Of a stretch of 64,000 bases of DNA, positions 26,544 through 35,999 are shown piece by piece. This DNA is from Planctomycetota bacterium. Lineage in GTDB: Bacteria; Planctomycetota; UBA1135; GCA-002748355. The translations under genes and the position numbers were made by a program. Under the pieces are notes generated by a model. The model was not told where the DNA came from and ran no database searches. It saw nothing but the letters and a program-made list of their open reading frames with translations. Location: positions 62,001 through 126,000 of the forward strand of contig JALUUL010000086.1 in the NCBI GenBank assembly GCA_027021385.1, read 5' to 3'. Each line of letters begins with the position of its first letter. The stretch's first letter is position 1.

Positions 26544-27118
26544 ACGGGAATTCTGCGGACGGCGGGGGATTGGTCGTGGTCTCCGGGCCTTCCGGCTCTG
26601 GGAAGACGACGATATGCAAGGCCCTCATCGAGATTCCCGGAGTCGTGCTTTCGGTTTCGGCGACGACCCGACCGAGGCGTCAGGGCGAAGTGGACGGACG
26701 GGACTACCATTTCTTGAGCCCCGGGGACTTCGAGAAAAAGGTGGAGAACGGCGAGTTCCTCGAGCATGCCGAATACAACGGAAACCGCTACGGGACCTTG
26801 AAGGCCGATGTCGAACGGAAACTAGCGAAAGGGCTCACGGTGATCCTGGAGATCGAAGTCCAGGGAACAAGACAGCTCAGGGATTCGGGAATCCAGGGGA
26901 GATATGTCTTCGTCATGCCTCCGTCCCTGGAGGAACTTGAAAAGCGGTTGTGGGCCAGGGGAACGGATTCGGAGGAAGCGATCCTGAAACGGCTTTCGAT
27001 CGCCCGATCCGAGATGGATATGGCCCACCTTTATGACCATGTGGTCGTCAACAGGGATCTCGGGGAAGCCGTCACGGAGATCCGGCGCTGGCTGGGACTG
27101 GAAGGAAGAGGACGATGA
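26540..27118 (+). CDS. gmk: Guanylate kinase
   Basis: VVSGPSGSGKTTICKAL, SATTRPRRQGEVDGRDYHFL, FLEHAEYNGNRYGT, VILEIEVQGTRQLR; ATGA overlap with yicC. Confidence 0.96.
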   Translation: MNGNSADGGGLVVVSGPSGSGKTTICKALIEIPGVVLSVSATTRPRRQGEVDGRDYHFLSPGDFEKKVENGEFLEHAEYNGNRYGTLKADVERKLAKGLTVILEIEVQGTRQLRDSGIQGRYVFVMPPSLEELEKRLWARGTDSEEAILKRLSIARSEMDMAHLYDHVVVNRDLGEAVTEIRRWLGLEGRGR

Positions 27119-27708
27119 CCATGTCCGGTGGAGGGATGTCCGGGGGAAGAGGGGAGGTCCTGCTCGGGGTCGGCGGGGGGGCCGCCTGTTTCAAATCCGT
27201 GGCTCTGGCCAGCGCCCTCGCAGCGGAAGGGTTCGCGGTCCGGACCTGTCTGACCGCGGCGGCCGAGGCCTTCGTGCGGCCCCTGTCGTTCCAGGCCGTG
27301 ACCGGAGGGCCGGTCGTGACCTCAAGTCTCGCCGTGGAGCCGGACGGCGGGGCCTCGCACATCGCAGCTGGGGGATGTGTGCTCATGGTCGTCGCCCCCG
27401 CGACCGCGGACCTCCTCGCGAAGCTCGCTCTGGGCTTTGCGGGTGACGCGGTCACCCTCGCGGCCCTCTGCCAGCGGGGGCCCAGGATCCTGTGCCCGGC
27501 CATGAACGACCGGATGTGGGAATCCCCGCCCGTCCGCCGCAACCTCGAGCGGCTTCGGGAGGACGGGTGGGAAATCCTGGGCCCTGTCGAGGGTCGACTC
27601 GCCGAGGGCTATTCCGCCCGGGGGAGAATGGTCGAGGTCGAAACGATCCTCGAAAGGGTCCTCGAACTCCTTCCGGAAACGGATTCCCGGGATCGCCCCC
27701 GATCCTAA
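27115..27708 (+). CDS. Stand-alone flavoprotein, phosphopantothenoylcysteine decarboxylase (CoaC)-like
   Basis: GVGGGAACFKSVALASAL, VVAPATADLLAKLALGFAGD, LCPAMNDRMWESPPVRRNL, GRMVEVETIL; no CoaB domain in the ORF. Confidence 0.85.
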   Translation: MTMSGGGMSGGRGEVLLGVGGGAACFKSVALASALAAEGFAVRTCLTAAAEAFVRPLSFQAVTGGPVVTSSLAVEPDGGASHIAAGGCVLMVVAPATADLLAKLALGFAGDAVTLAALCQRGPRILCPAMNDRMWESPPVRRNLERLREDGWEILGPVEGRLAEGYSARGRMVEVETILERVLELLPETDSRDRPRS

Positions 27709-27944
27709 GGTTCCCGACCGACTCCGAACGGGTGTTTCTACGGGATCCGATTCCCCTTCTCGGACCGTTCCGTTCTTCCTGTTTTCCGCGGGTCGGAAAG
27801 TACCCGACGTTTCGCGGAAATCGGATGGTGAAATTCCACCTGAATATGCAGAAACGAGCGAAGAAAGTTCGTGAATGGTCGAGAAAGGAGCTTGAAAACT
27901 CCCTTACCCCGAAACATATTCTCCAGGGAAGAAGTTTTCATGAC

Positions 27945-27965
27945 GGGGGTGGAAGTCTTACCCCC
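27945..27965. promoter_or_regulatory. Inverted repeat upstream of the Lys-rich protein gene
   Basis: GGGGGT (27945-27950), 9-nt loop, ACCCCC (27960-27965), about 30 nt before the ATG at 27995. Confidence 0.35.
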
Positions 27966-27994
27966 AACACCTTCACTACCAGGAGTCTTCCAAG

Positions 27995-28348
27995 ATGGCA
28001 GCTACGAAGAAAGGCGCCAAGAAGACGGCGAAAAAGCCGGTCAAGGCCCGAAAGACCAGAGCCCGCCGCTCGATGGACGAGAGGATCGAGGAGCTGCGGA
28101 AAAAGATCCAGGAACTCGAGGCCCGGAAAAACCTGAAGGAGATCGCGACGGATCCGGTGTTCAAGCATTTCCGCGCGGCGCGGCGGGCCCTGGAGAAGGC
28201 GGTCGAAGGCCTCGACGCCCGTTCGTCCAAGTTCGATTCGGGATTCGTCAAGGCTTCCCGCCAGTACCTCCAGATCCTGAACAGCCAGCTCGATGGTTTC
28301 GCCGGAAGGCGCCGCCGGGGCCGGAAACCCAAGATGGATTTGAGCTGA
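27995..28348 (+). CDS. Small basic protein with histone-H1-like N-terminal tail and AT-hook-like C-terminus
   Basis: MAATKKGAKKTAKKPVKARKTRARR tail; C-terminus FAGRRRRGRKPKMDLS. Confidence 0.7.
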   Translation: MAATKKGAKKTAKKPVKARKTRARRSMDERIEELRKKIQELEARKNLKEIATDPVFKHFRAARRALEKAVEGLDARSSKFDSGFVKASRQYLQILNSQLDGFAGRRRRGRKPKMDLS

Positions 28349-28402
28349 GCCCGGCGGAATCCATGGACGGGCCGGACCGCTTCCGGTCGGGTTCGTGAAG
28401 GA

Positions 28403-28436
28403 GCCGGCTCTTCTCCGGTCCGGGGGAGAGCCGGTT
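28403..28436. terminator. Hairpin between convergent genes, possible bidirectional terminator
   Basis: CCGGCTCT (28404-28411) ... AGAGCCGG (28427-28434) followed by tttc. Confidence 0.45.
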
Positions 28437-28449
28437 TCGCATCCGGAAC

Positions 28450-29418
28450 TCAGGACCGGGCGGGAGGCAGGGAGACGCAGAGCTCGTCCACCGCACGGAG
28501 CAAATCCTTGGGGATCTCGAGATCCGAGGCCCTGCAGTTGTCCCGGCACTGGCCGGACGTCGTGGCTCCGACGATCGTGCTTGCGACCCCGTCCTCCCTG
28601 AGGCACCAAGCCAGGGCGAAGGCCGAGGGGGGAACTCCGAGTTCGTCCGCGAAAGCCTTGATCTTCGAGGCGGCGGCGAGATGTTCGGGGCTCATGTAGC
28701 GCCCGATGAAACGGTTCCTCTCGGGGTCCGCCGCCCTCGAGCGGTCTGGGATCTCTTTTCCGTCTCCATATTTTCCGGTTAGGACCCCTTGGGCCAGAGG
28801 GGAGAACACCACCTGTCCGACGCCCAGTTCCCGGCAGGCGGGCAGGACCTCGTCCTCGATGCTCCGTTCGAAGATGTTGTAGGGAGGCTGGTTTGAGATC
28901 GGGGGAACCCAACCTCGGGCCCGGCAGAGATCATGGGCCTCCTGGATCCTCCGGGCCGACCAGCACGACATACCCCAGTAGAGGATCCATCCCCGCCGGC
29001 AAAGGTCGTCCATCGCCCGGCAGGTTTCCTCCAGGGGCGTTGCGGGGTCGAATCTGTGGCACTGGTAGAGATCCAGGTATTCCGTCCCGAGGCGGCGCAG
29101 GGAAGCCTCACAGGATTCGAAGATGTGCTTTCGGGAAAGCCCCCGATCGTTCGGACCCTCTCCGGTCGGGAAGAAGCATTTGCTGGCCAGGACATAGTCC
29201 TTTCTCGGAACCCCTTCGAGACCGAAGGCCAGCGCGGTCTCCCCCGCTCCTCCGGAATAAACGTCCGCGGTATCGAAGAAGTTGACGCCCTCTTCCAGGG
29301 CGGTCCTGCAGACCTCGCGCGTCAGCTCCCGGTCCACGGATCCCCCGAAGGTCAGCCAGGACCCCAGTCCTACCACGCTGACTTTCAATCCGCTTTCCCC
29401 GAGGCTGCGGTATTCCAT
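28450..29418 (-). CDS. Aldo/keto reductase
   Basis: MEYRSLGESGLKVSVVGLGSWLTFGG, NFFDTADVYSGGAGETALAFGL, YVLASKCFF, YLDLYQCHRFDP, VFSPLAQGVLTGKY. Confidence 0.94.
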   Translation of the reverse strand: MEYRSLGESGLKVSVVGLGSWLTFGGSVDRELTREVCRTALEEGVNFFDTADVYSGGAGETALAFGLEGVPRKDYVLASKCFFPTGEGPNDRGLSRKHIFESCEASLRRLGTEYLDLYQCHRFDPATPLEETCRAMDDLCRRGWILYWGMSCWSARRIQEAHDLCRARGWVPPISNQPPYNIFERSIEDEVLPACRELGVGQVVFSPLAQGVLTGKYGDGKEIPDRSRAADPERNRFIGRYMSPEHLAAASKIKAFADELGVPPSAFALAWCLREDGVASTIVGATTSGQCRDNCRASDLEIPKDLLRAVDELCVSLPPARS

Positions 29419-29583
29419 TCCTTCTCCTTTATCTCCCAGATTTCCAGGACATCATGGCTCAGGAAAAGCCCAGGGAGAAGGCCGGCCTCCATGAAGGGGA
29501 CGGTTTCAAGGAAAAGCGCCCGCCGAAACCCGGATGGACCCGGGAAGATCGAGGTTATGATGCCGCGGGGAAGTAAGGGAAGG

Positions 29584-30321
29584 ATGAAGGACCGTCATCG
29601 AGCCCGTACGAATCTCACGGCTCTCGATCTCGAGGGGATCGAGGCCGAACGATTTCTCTCCCAGAGCGTGGCCGAGGCGCGGCGTCTGGATCGGGAGGCG
29701 GTCGAGATCTTGGGGATGCCTTCCCTGCTTCTGATGGAGAACGCCGCCCGGTCGGCGGCGATACAGGCCCGTCCCCTTCTCGGGAACGGGAAGGCTCTGG
29801 TCCTGGCGGGCCCCGGCAACAACGGGGGCGACGGGATGGCTCTCGCGCGGTTCCTCTCGCCCCGGGCGAGGGTCGTGCTCTTCTCGGATCCCGATCCTAA
29901 GCGTTGTCCGGACGCGGCCCTCCAACGGCGCATTCTCGAGGCTTCCGGGCTCGAGATCCATCGAGCTGCGGGTCCCGCCGATCTCTGCCGTCTCGCTGGG
30001 GAGGTCGAACTCCTCGTCGACGCGCTCCTGGGGACCGGCCTCGCCCGGGCCCCCGAGGGTCGGATGGCGGAATGGATCTCCTGGATGAACGAGACCCCCC
30101 TGCCGGTCCTGAGCCTGGATGTCCCTTCCGGTCTGGACGCGGACGGGGGTGGGGCCTTCGATCCCTGCGTCCATGCCTCCCTGACCGTGACCTTCGCCCG
30201 CCCGAAGCGCGGGCTGATGGAAGGGGACGGTCCCCGAGTTTCCGGCCGGGTCATCGTCGGGACTCTCGGACTTCCCGAGGACTGGGTCCTGGACTGGATG
30301 CGCCCGGAGGACGAGACCTGA
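29584..30321 (+). CDS. nnrE: NAD(P)H-hydrate epimerase (YjeF N-terminal domain)
   Basis: LGMPSLLLMENAARSAA, VLAGPGNNGGDGMALARFL, VDALLGTGLARAPEG, LSLDVPSGLDADGG. An alternative in-frame start lies at MPRGSKGRMKD. Confidence 0.88.
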   Translation: MKDRHRARTNLTALDLEGIEAERFLSQSVAEARRLDREAVEILGMPSLLLMENAARSAAIQARPLLGNGKALVLAGPGNNGGDGMALARFLSPRARVVLFSDPDPKRCPDAALQRRILEASGLEIHRAAGPADLCRLAGEVELLVDALLGTGLARAPEGRMAEWISWMNETPLPVLSLDVPSGLDADGGGAFDPCVHASLTVTFARPKRGLMEGDGPRVSGRVIVGTLGLPEDWVLDWMRPEDET

Positions 30322-30331
30322 GGCTCCGGGC

Positions 30332-31273
30332 TCAGTCCCCGGATTCTTCGAGGAAGCGTTCCGCCTCGATCGCTGCCATGCACCCGCTTCCGGCCGCCGT
30401 GACGGCCTGGCGGTAGAACGGATCCTGGACGTCGCCGCAGGCGAAGACCCCGGGGATCGAAGTCTCGGTCCGGTCGGGTTTGGTCTTCAGATATCCCTTG
30501 GCGTCCCGTTCCAGGGAATCGGGGAAGATCGAAGTGTTCGGTGTGTGCCCGATCGCCAGGAAGAGTCCGTCCGTCGGCTGCTCGAAGATCTCGCCTGTGT
30601 CGTTGCGACGGAGCTTGAGACCGCGCACCCTGCCTTCCTCGACTCCGAGGACTTCGAGGACCTCCGTCCGCCACTGCACCTCGATCTTGGGGTTCTCGAG
30701 AACGCGGGCCTGCATGATCTTGCTCGCGCGGAACTCGTCTCTGCGGACGAGCATGTGGACCTTCGCTGCGTGGTGCGTCAGGTAGGAGGCTTCCTCGCAG
30801 GCGGAGTCGCCCCCGCCGACAACGCAGACGTCCTTGTCCTTGAAGAAGAAACCGTCGCAGGTCGCGCAGGCCGAGACTCCCCGGCCCCGCAGGGCCGTCT
30901 CGCTCTCGAGCCCGAGGTAGTTGGCGGAGGCCCCGGTCGCGATGATCAGGGTCTTCGTGGTGAAGGTGTTCCCGAAGTCCGTGCGGACGACGAAGGGGCG
31001 CCGGTCGAGTTGGACGGATTCGGCGGTCTCGGGAAGGATCTCGGTGCCGAACCGGGAGGCTTGACGCTCCAGGAGTTCCATCATCTCCGGGCCCTGGATT
31101 CCGTCGGGGAAGCCCGGATAGTTCTCGACCTCGGTCGTGATCGTCAGCTGCCCTCCGGGTTGTCCGCCCTTCAGGAGGACGGGGGACAGGGAGGCACGGG
31201 CCGTGTAGATGGCCGCCGTGCAGCCCGCGGGACCGGAACCGAGAATCAGGGTGTTCAGGATCTTCGTCGACAT
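30332..31273 (-). CDS. trxB: Thioredoxin reductase
   Basis: [79 protein letters not shown]. Confidence 0.96.
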   Translation of the reverse strand: MSTKILNTLILGSGPAGCTAAIYTARASLSPVLLKGGQPGGQLTITTEVENYPGFPDGIQGPEMMELLERQASRFGTEILPETAESVQLDRRPFVVRTDFGNTFTTKTLIIATGASANYLGLESETALRGRGVSACATCDGFFFKDKDVCVVGGGDSACEEASYLTHHAAKVHMLVRRDEFRASKIMQARVLENPKIEVQWRTEVLEVLGVEEGRVRGLKLRRNDTGEIFEQPTDGLFLAIGHTPNTSIFPDSLERDAKGYLKTKPDRTETSIPGVFACGDVQDPFYRQAVTAAGSGCMAAIEAERFLEESGD

Positions 31274-31328
31274 CTGTGACTCTTCCTGCCTTCGTCTTTC
31301 CGGGGGCCCGGCCGGCGGATCGGAACGT

Positions 31329-31616
31329 TCAGGACTCCGTGGTCCCGTTCCCGCCGAAAACCTTTTCCTCGAGCTTCCCCTCGCCGTGCAAGGTCTCCAA
31401 CTCGCTCAGGCCGCCGATCGCCTCGTCTCCGATCAGGATCAGCGGAACCGTCGTGTGGCCCGGGAGGATGGAAGAGGTGAAGGCCCGGCGGTCGGGATGC
31501 ACGGAGAGGTCCTTCTCCTCGTATTCGATCTTGAGGAGGTCGAGCATCTCTTTCGCCTTCGCGCAATACGGGCAGCCGAAGATCGTGTAGATCGTGACCT
31601 TGGTGTTCTGGCTCAT
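31329..31616 (-). CDS. Glutaredoxin
   Basis: [31 protein letters not shown] and [20 protein letters not shown]. Confidence 0.92.
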   Translation of the reverse strand: MSQNTKVTIYTIFGCPYCAKAKEMLDLLKIEYEEKDLSVHPDRRAFTSSILPGHTTVPLILIGDEAIGGLSELETLHGEGKLEEKVFGGNGTTES

Positions 31617-31691
31617 CAGTTTCGGTTCCCGGAGGGGAAAGGGATCCGGATCCGCCCGCTCGCATCGGACCGGGATCCCTATGGTTGCTGG

Positions 31692-31815
31692 AAGTGTCGG
31701 CCGGGGGCGCGCGCCCCGCAAGGACGGAGACCCGGCCCGGAACAGGGCAGTGTCGGACGGGAGGGTCCCCGCCTCAAGCTCCGGAGTCGAAGTTCCGAAA
31801 CCTACGGAGGTTTCG
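31692..31815 (+). promoter_or_regulatory. Candidate structured 5' leader ending in an SD-occluding hairpin
   Basis: Nested GGCCGGG/CCCGGCC with inner palindrome GGGGCGCGCGCCCC (31704-31717). Terminal CGAAACCT-ACGG-AGGTTTCG (31796-31815) covers a GGAGG. Confidence 0.35.
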
Positions 31816-31844
31816 ATGCCCCCTACCCCTTCCGGAATCGCGAG

Positions 31845-32318
31845 ATGCCGAAGCCGTCGCTCCTCTTTCTCTGTCTTCCGCTCGGCCTTCTGACCTTCGC
31901 CTCCTGCGGGGGAGGGGAGGAGGCCCGCGCGGAGGCGGCCTTCCGGTCCTTCTGGGCCGCCCTGAAACGGCGGGACACGGGGGGAATGGAGCCCTACGTC
32001 ACGAAGAGGAGCCGCCCCTACCTCCGGTTCCTCCCCGCTCCCGAGGGGGGGAGGGACCCGATCCTCCTCGGAATCGAGCGGGAGGCCGGCCGGATCCGGC
32101 TCGAAGTCCGGGATCCCGGCGGGGAGGGCGGAACCGGCTCGGGGGCCTTCATCCTCCGCCGAGAGCGGGGGCTTTGGAAGGTCGACCTGATCGCGACCGC
32201 GGGCGAGGGGGCCAGGGAGGTGCCGCGATCCGGAAAGGGGGTCCGGGTCGTCCCGGCCGCCCTGCCGGCCTGGAGGCTCCGCGAAGCCGTGCGGGTTTTC
32301 GAGGCCTCCCGGCGCTAG
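31845..32318 (+). CDS. Putative lipoprotein, unknown function
   Basis: MPKPSLLFLCLPLGLLTFASCGGGEEARAEAAFRSFWAALKRRDTGGMEPYVT: lipobox-like FASC, then a DUF4878/SnoaL-like N-terminus. Confidence 0.65.
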   Translation: MPKPSLLFLCLPLGLLTFASCGGGEEARAEAAFRSFWAALKRRDTGGMEPYVTKRSRPYLRFLPAPEGGRDPILLGIEREAGRIRLEVRDPGGEGGTGSGAFILRRERGLWKVDLIATAGEGAREVPRSGKGVRVVPAALPAWRLREAVRVFEASRR

Positions 32319-32331
32319 GAGCGTTCCGCCC

Positions 32332-33126
32332 TCAACTCTTCTCTCGTTCGAGGAGGTCGAGGAGGGCCTTCGCCCGGGTTTCAGGGTCCTCCATCCGGGC
32401 CGTCTCCTGGACGAAGCGGGAGAGGTCCGATCCCATACGCTTCAGGTCCTCCATCCTCCCCGAACCCGCCAGCCGTCCCCGGTCGAGAACGAGGACGCGG
32501 TCGGCCAGGTTCCCGACGACGGCGAGGAGATGCGAGCAGTAGAGGATCGAGCGTCCCGCCGAGGCCAGGCGGCGCAGGACCTCGACGAGGAGTTCCACCG
32601 AGGCGAGGTCCAGGCCGGAGAGGGGTTCGTCCAGGATCAGGATCTCGGGATCCGTGAGCAGGGCGGCGGCCAGGCAGACCTTCTGCTTCATCCCCCGGGA
32701 AAGGGCGTGGATCGGCCGGTCCCGAACCTCGGCCAGGTCCAGGAGTTCGAGAAGGCTCTCGCTCCTGGTCTCGCAAAGTTCCTCGGAGATCCCGTGGAGC
32801 CGGCCCTTCAAGGCAAGGGTCTCCCGGGGAGTCAGGACCTCGTAGAGGGGGGCGTTCTCGGGGACGTAGGCGAGCCTGCGCCGGGCCTCCGGCCGGTCCG
32901 GACCGGTCCTGAGTCCGAAGACCTTTGCCTCTCCCCCCTCGGGTTCCCGGAGCCCCGCGAGGCAGCGGACGGTCGAACTCTTGCCCGCTCCGTTGGGGCC
33001 GAGGAGAGCCAGGATCTCCCCCCGTTCGAGCCGGAAGCCGAGTCCGTCGACCGCGGGGCGTCCGCCGTAGCGGACGACGAGTCCCGTGACCTCGAGGGGG
33101 GGAGGGTTCCGGTCTTCCTTCGCCAT
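32332..33126 (-). CDS. ABC transporter ATP-binding protein
   Basis: LLGPNGAGKSSTVRCLAGL (Walker A), LSRGMKQKVCLAAALLTDPEILILDEPLSGLD (signature and Walker B). Confidence 0.95.
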   Translation of the reverse strand: MAKEDRNPPPLEVTGLVVRYGGRPAVDGLGFRLERGEILALLGPNGAGKSSTVRCLAGLREPEGGEAKVFGLRTGPDRPEARRRLAYVPENAPLYEVLTPRETLALKGRLHGISEELCETRSESLLELLDLAEVRDRPIHALSRGMKQKVCLAAALLTDPEILILDEPLSGLDLASVELLVEVLRRLASAGRSILYCSHLLAVVGNLADRVLVLDRGRLAGSGRMEDLKRMGSDLSRFVQETARMEDPETRAKALLDLLEREKS

Positions 33127-33238
33127 GGGGCCATCCTGGGAGGCTCCCCGCCCCGGGTCAAAGGCGCCCTCTCCTCTTCTTGTGGCCGGGGATTTCCGGG
33201 GCTATGAACCCTTCCCCCTTCCTCGTTCTGGAGGCCCC

Positions 33239-34375
33239 TTGGAATCGATCGAACGAAGACCGACCCGGGTCGTGCGCATCGGCTCCGTGCCGATCGGCGG
33301 GAACCATCCGATCGCCGTGCAGACGATGACGACGACCCGGACCGAGGACATCGATGCGACCCTTGCCGAGATCCGGGAGCTGGAAGAGGCCGGGGCCGAG
33401 ATGATCCGGGTTGCCGTTCCCTTCGAGAAGAGCGCGAAGGCGCTCGTCGAGATCAAGAAGGCGATGCGCGTCCCCCTGATCGCGGACATCCACTTCGATT
33501 CCCGGATGGCCCTCCTCGCGATCGAGGCGGGCGTCGACAAGATCCGCCTGAATCCGGGGAACATCGGTCAGCGCAAGAGAGTGGAACGCGTCGTCGCGAT
33601 GGCGAAGGAGAGGGGCGTTCCGATGCGGATCGGGGTCAACTCCGGATCGGTCGAGAAGGAGTTCCTCGAGAAATACGGGAGTCCGACCCCGGAGGCGATG
33701 GTCGACAGCGCGGCCAAGCACGTGGCCCTCCTCGAGGAACTGGGTTTCGAAGACATCGTCGTCTCGCTCAAGTCGACCGATACCCTGGCGGCGGTCCGGG
33801 CCTACCGGCTCGCGAGCGCCCGCCTCCCCTATCCCCTCCATCTCGGGATCACCGAGGCGGGGAAACCGGGCTACGGCGAGATCAAGTCCGCGGCCGGGAT
33901 CGGGAGTCTCCTGCTCGACGGGATCGGGGACACGATCCGCGTCTCGCTCAGTGGTCCGAGCCGTCTCGAGGTCGAAGCCGGCTTTGCGATCCTGAAGGCC
34001 ACCGGGCGGAGGGTCACCGAACCCGAGGTCGTCGCCTGTCCGACCTGCGGCCGGATCGAGATCGACATGCTGCCCCTGGTCGCCGAGGTCGAGGCTTTCG
34101 CCAGGACGCTCGGGCCCCGGCCGGTCCGGATCTCGGTCCTCGGCTGCCCGGTCAACGGGCCGGGTGAGGCGAGGGAGGCGGATATCGGCCTCGCAGGGGG
34201 GAGGGGGATGGGATTCCTCTATCGCCGCGGCGTCCAGGTTCGGAAGGTCCCCGAGGGGGAGATGCTGGCCGCCTTGAAGGAGGAGGTCTTGCGTTTCCTC
34301 GAGGAGGAAGGCGGAACGGCCGGGAGCCCGGCTTCCGCGGGGAGGGCGGCTGAGGACCGGGGAGGGCTCCGATGA
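33239..34375 (+). CDS. ispG: 4-hydroxy-3-methylbut-2-enyl diphosphate synthase
   Basis: TTG start after a ctggagg SD-like sequence. IGGNHPIAVQTMTTTRTEDIDAT, PLIADIHFDSRMAL, KIRLNPGNIG, VVACPTCGR, VLGCPVNGPGEAREADIGLAGG. Confidence 0.96.
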   Translation: MESIERRPTRVVRIGSVPIGGNHPIAVQTMTTTRTEDIDATLAEIRELEEAGAEMIRVAVPFEKSAKALVEIKKAMRVPLIADIHFDSRMALLAIEAGVDKIRLNPGNIGQRKRVERVVAMAKERGVPMRIGVNSGSVEKEFLEKYGSPTPEAMVDSAAKHVALLEELGFEDIVVSLKSTDTLAAVRAYRLASARLPYPLHLGITEAGKPGYGEIKSAAGIGSLLLDGIGDTIRVSLSGPSRLEVEAGFAILKATGRRVTEPEVVACPTCGRIEIDMLPLVAEVEAFARTLGPRPVRISVLGCPVNGPGEAREADIGLAGGRGMGFLYRRGVQVRKVPEGEMLAALKEEVLRFLEEEGGTAGSPASAGRAAEDRGGLR

Positions 34376-34761
34376 AGCCCGTTCTGCTCGTCACGAAGGA
34401 GTTCACCTTCGATGCGGCCCACCAGCTCCCGAACTACGACGGGAAGTGCGAGCGCCTTCACGGACATACCTGGAGACTCCAGGTGACGGTTCGGGCCGAG
34501 GTCGATCCCGCCGATGGGATCGCCTTCGACTTCGTCGAACTGAAGCGGGTCGTCGGGGACCGGGTGGTCTCCGAACTGGATCACGCCTACTTGAATGATC
34601 TCCTCCCTCATCCGAGCGCCGAGAACCTCTGCCTCTGGGTCTGGAACCGCTGCCGTGATCTTCCCCTCCACGAGGTCCGCTGCTGGGAGACTCCGACGAG
34701 TTTCGCGACCCTTCGGGCCGATCTTCAGGAAGGCGGGGAGATCCCGCCGTTCGAAACCTGA
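34372..34761 (+). CDS. queD: 6-pyruvoyl-tetrahydropterin synthase / QueD-like protein
   Basis: FTFDAAHQLPNYDGKCERLHGHTWRLQVTV, FDFVELK, LDHAYLNDLL, PSAENLCLWVWNRC. Confidence 0.9.
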   Translation: MKPVLLVTKEFTFDAAHQLPNYDGKCERLHGHTWRLQVTVRAEVDPADGIAFDFVELKRVVGDRVVSELDHAYLNDLLPHPSAENLCLWVWNRCRDLPLHEVRCWETPTSFATLRADLQEGGEIPPFET

Positions 34762-35999
34762 GGCGGCGGCCCGGCCCGCGCCCCGGACGGAAGGAGCCCG
34801 AGTTTTCGGTCGAGCCCCTCGAGAATCCGGTCCCAGTCGTAGTTGCGTTCTACGCAGGCCCTGGCCCGCTTGCCGACTTCCTCGGCCCATGCCGGCCGTT
34901 CGAGGAGTCCGGTCAGGGTTTCGACGATCCGGGACGGTTCGTCGGCGACGAGGAGTTCCGCTCCCGGCTCCGCCCGGATCCCCTCGTGGGCCTTGGTCGT
35001 GCAGACGACCGGGAGGCCCGAGGCCATGGCCTCGAGCACCTTGTTTTGGATCCCGCGGGCGAGCCTGAGGGGGACGACGGCCGCGCAGGCCTTCTGGAAC
35101 CACGGCGGGGTCTCGGGGACGCCGCCGGTGACCACGACGCCGGGGAGATCCCCGAGCCTCCGGACCTCGGGGGTCGGGTTCCTCCCTACGATCGTGAAGC
35201 TGGCGTCGGGGACGCGCTCCCGCAGGGCCGGCCAACACTCCCGGACGAAGAAGAGGACGCCGTCCACGTTCGGCAGGTAGTCCATGACGCCCGTGAAGAT
35301 CAGGCGTCCGGGGACCTTCTCCTCCGGAGGGCCGGGCCGGAAATGTTCGAGGTCCACGCCGTTCGGGAGGACGGACACGGGGATGTCGGGGATCCGCTTC
35401 CGGAAGAGTTTGGCCTCGACCGGGCTGACGACAAGGTTGAGGTCCATCGCCGCCGCGAGGCGTCGCTCGAAGCGCAGCATCAGCCTCGCCTCCCGTCCAT
35501 AGACGAAGCGTCCGGCGGGTCCGGAGTTGCGGGCGTATTGGGCCCACTTGTCCGAATCGAGTTCCGCGAAGTGCATGACCTTCGGGACTCCTTCGAGTTC
35601 CGAGGCGAGCCCTAGGAGGTAGGCCCCCATCGAGGAGGAGTAGGCCAGACAGAGGTCGGGCCGGCGGTCCCGGAGGGAGTCGCGGAGACTCCGCAGGAGG
35701 CGCCGGTCCCCGAAATAGCCGAGAGTCAGCGGGCGTCCTCGCAGGAACTCCTTCAGGCAGGAGATTTTCCGCCCGCGGGGGGAGAGGCCGGGAGCCAGGA
35801 CCTCGCAACCCAGCGCATGCAGGCGCCGGAGCCCCTCCAGATCCTCGGGTCCCCAGAGGAAGGAGCCGATCCGGAGCCGGGCTCCGAGGCCGAGGAAATG
35901 GCGGCAGAGGTTCCAGGTCGTGATCCTGTCCCCCCGGTCGGGGGGGAAGGGGAGCCTCTGGGCCAGTAGGAGGACGTCGGGACCGAATCCGTCGGACAT
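34725..35999 (-). CDS. Glycosyltransferase, TIGR03087-like (PEP-CTERM/exosortase-associated sugar transferase family)
   Basis: LAQRLPFPPDRGDRITTWNLCRHF, DSDKWAQYA, VLPNGVDLEHFRP, IFTGVMDYLPNVDGVLFF, PLRLARGIQNKVLEAMASGLPVV. Confidence 0.88.
   Translation of the reverse strand: MSDGFGPDVLLLAQRLPFPPDRGDRITTWNLCRHFLGLGARLRIGSFLWGPEDLEGLRRLHALGCEVLAPGLSPRGRKISCLKEFLRGRPLTLGYFGDRRLLRSLRDSLRDRRPDLCLAYSSSMGAYLLGLASELEGVPKVMHFAELDSDKWAQYARNSGPAGRFVYGREARLMLRFERRLAAAMDLNLVVSPVEAKLFRKRIPDIPVSVLPNGVDLEHFRPGPPEEKVPGRLIFTGVMDYLPNVDGVLFFVRECWPALRERVPDASFTIVGRNPTPEVRRLGDLPGVVVTGGVPETPPWFQKACAAVVPLRLARGIQNKVLEAMASGLPVVCTTKAHEGIRAEPGAELLVADEPSRIVETLTGLLERPAWAEEVGKRARACVERNYDWDRILEGLDRKLGLLPSGARAGPPPQVSNGGISPPS

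Noticed and set aside
27829-27994. Lys-rich short ORF (MVKFHLNMQKRAKKVREW...) in the leader of the basic protein gene
   Set aside because: No convincing SD and it runs out of frame into the downstream gene; more likely leader/promoter DNA.
31209-31844. N-terminal extension of the 369-aa ORF
   Set aside because: Overlaps the glutaredoxin gene on the opposite strand; the lipoprotein signal starts at 31845.
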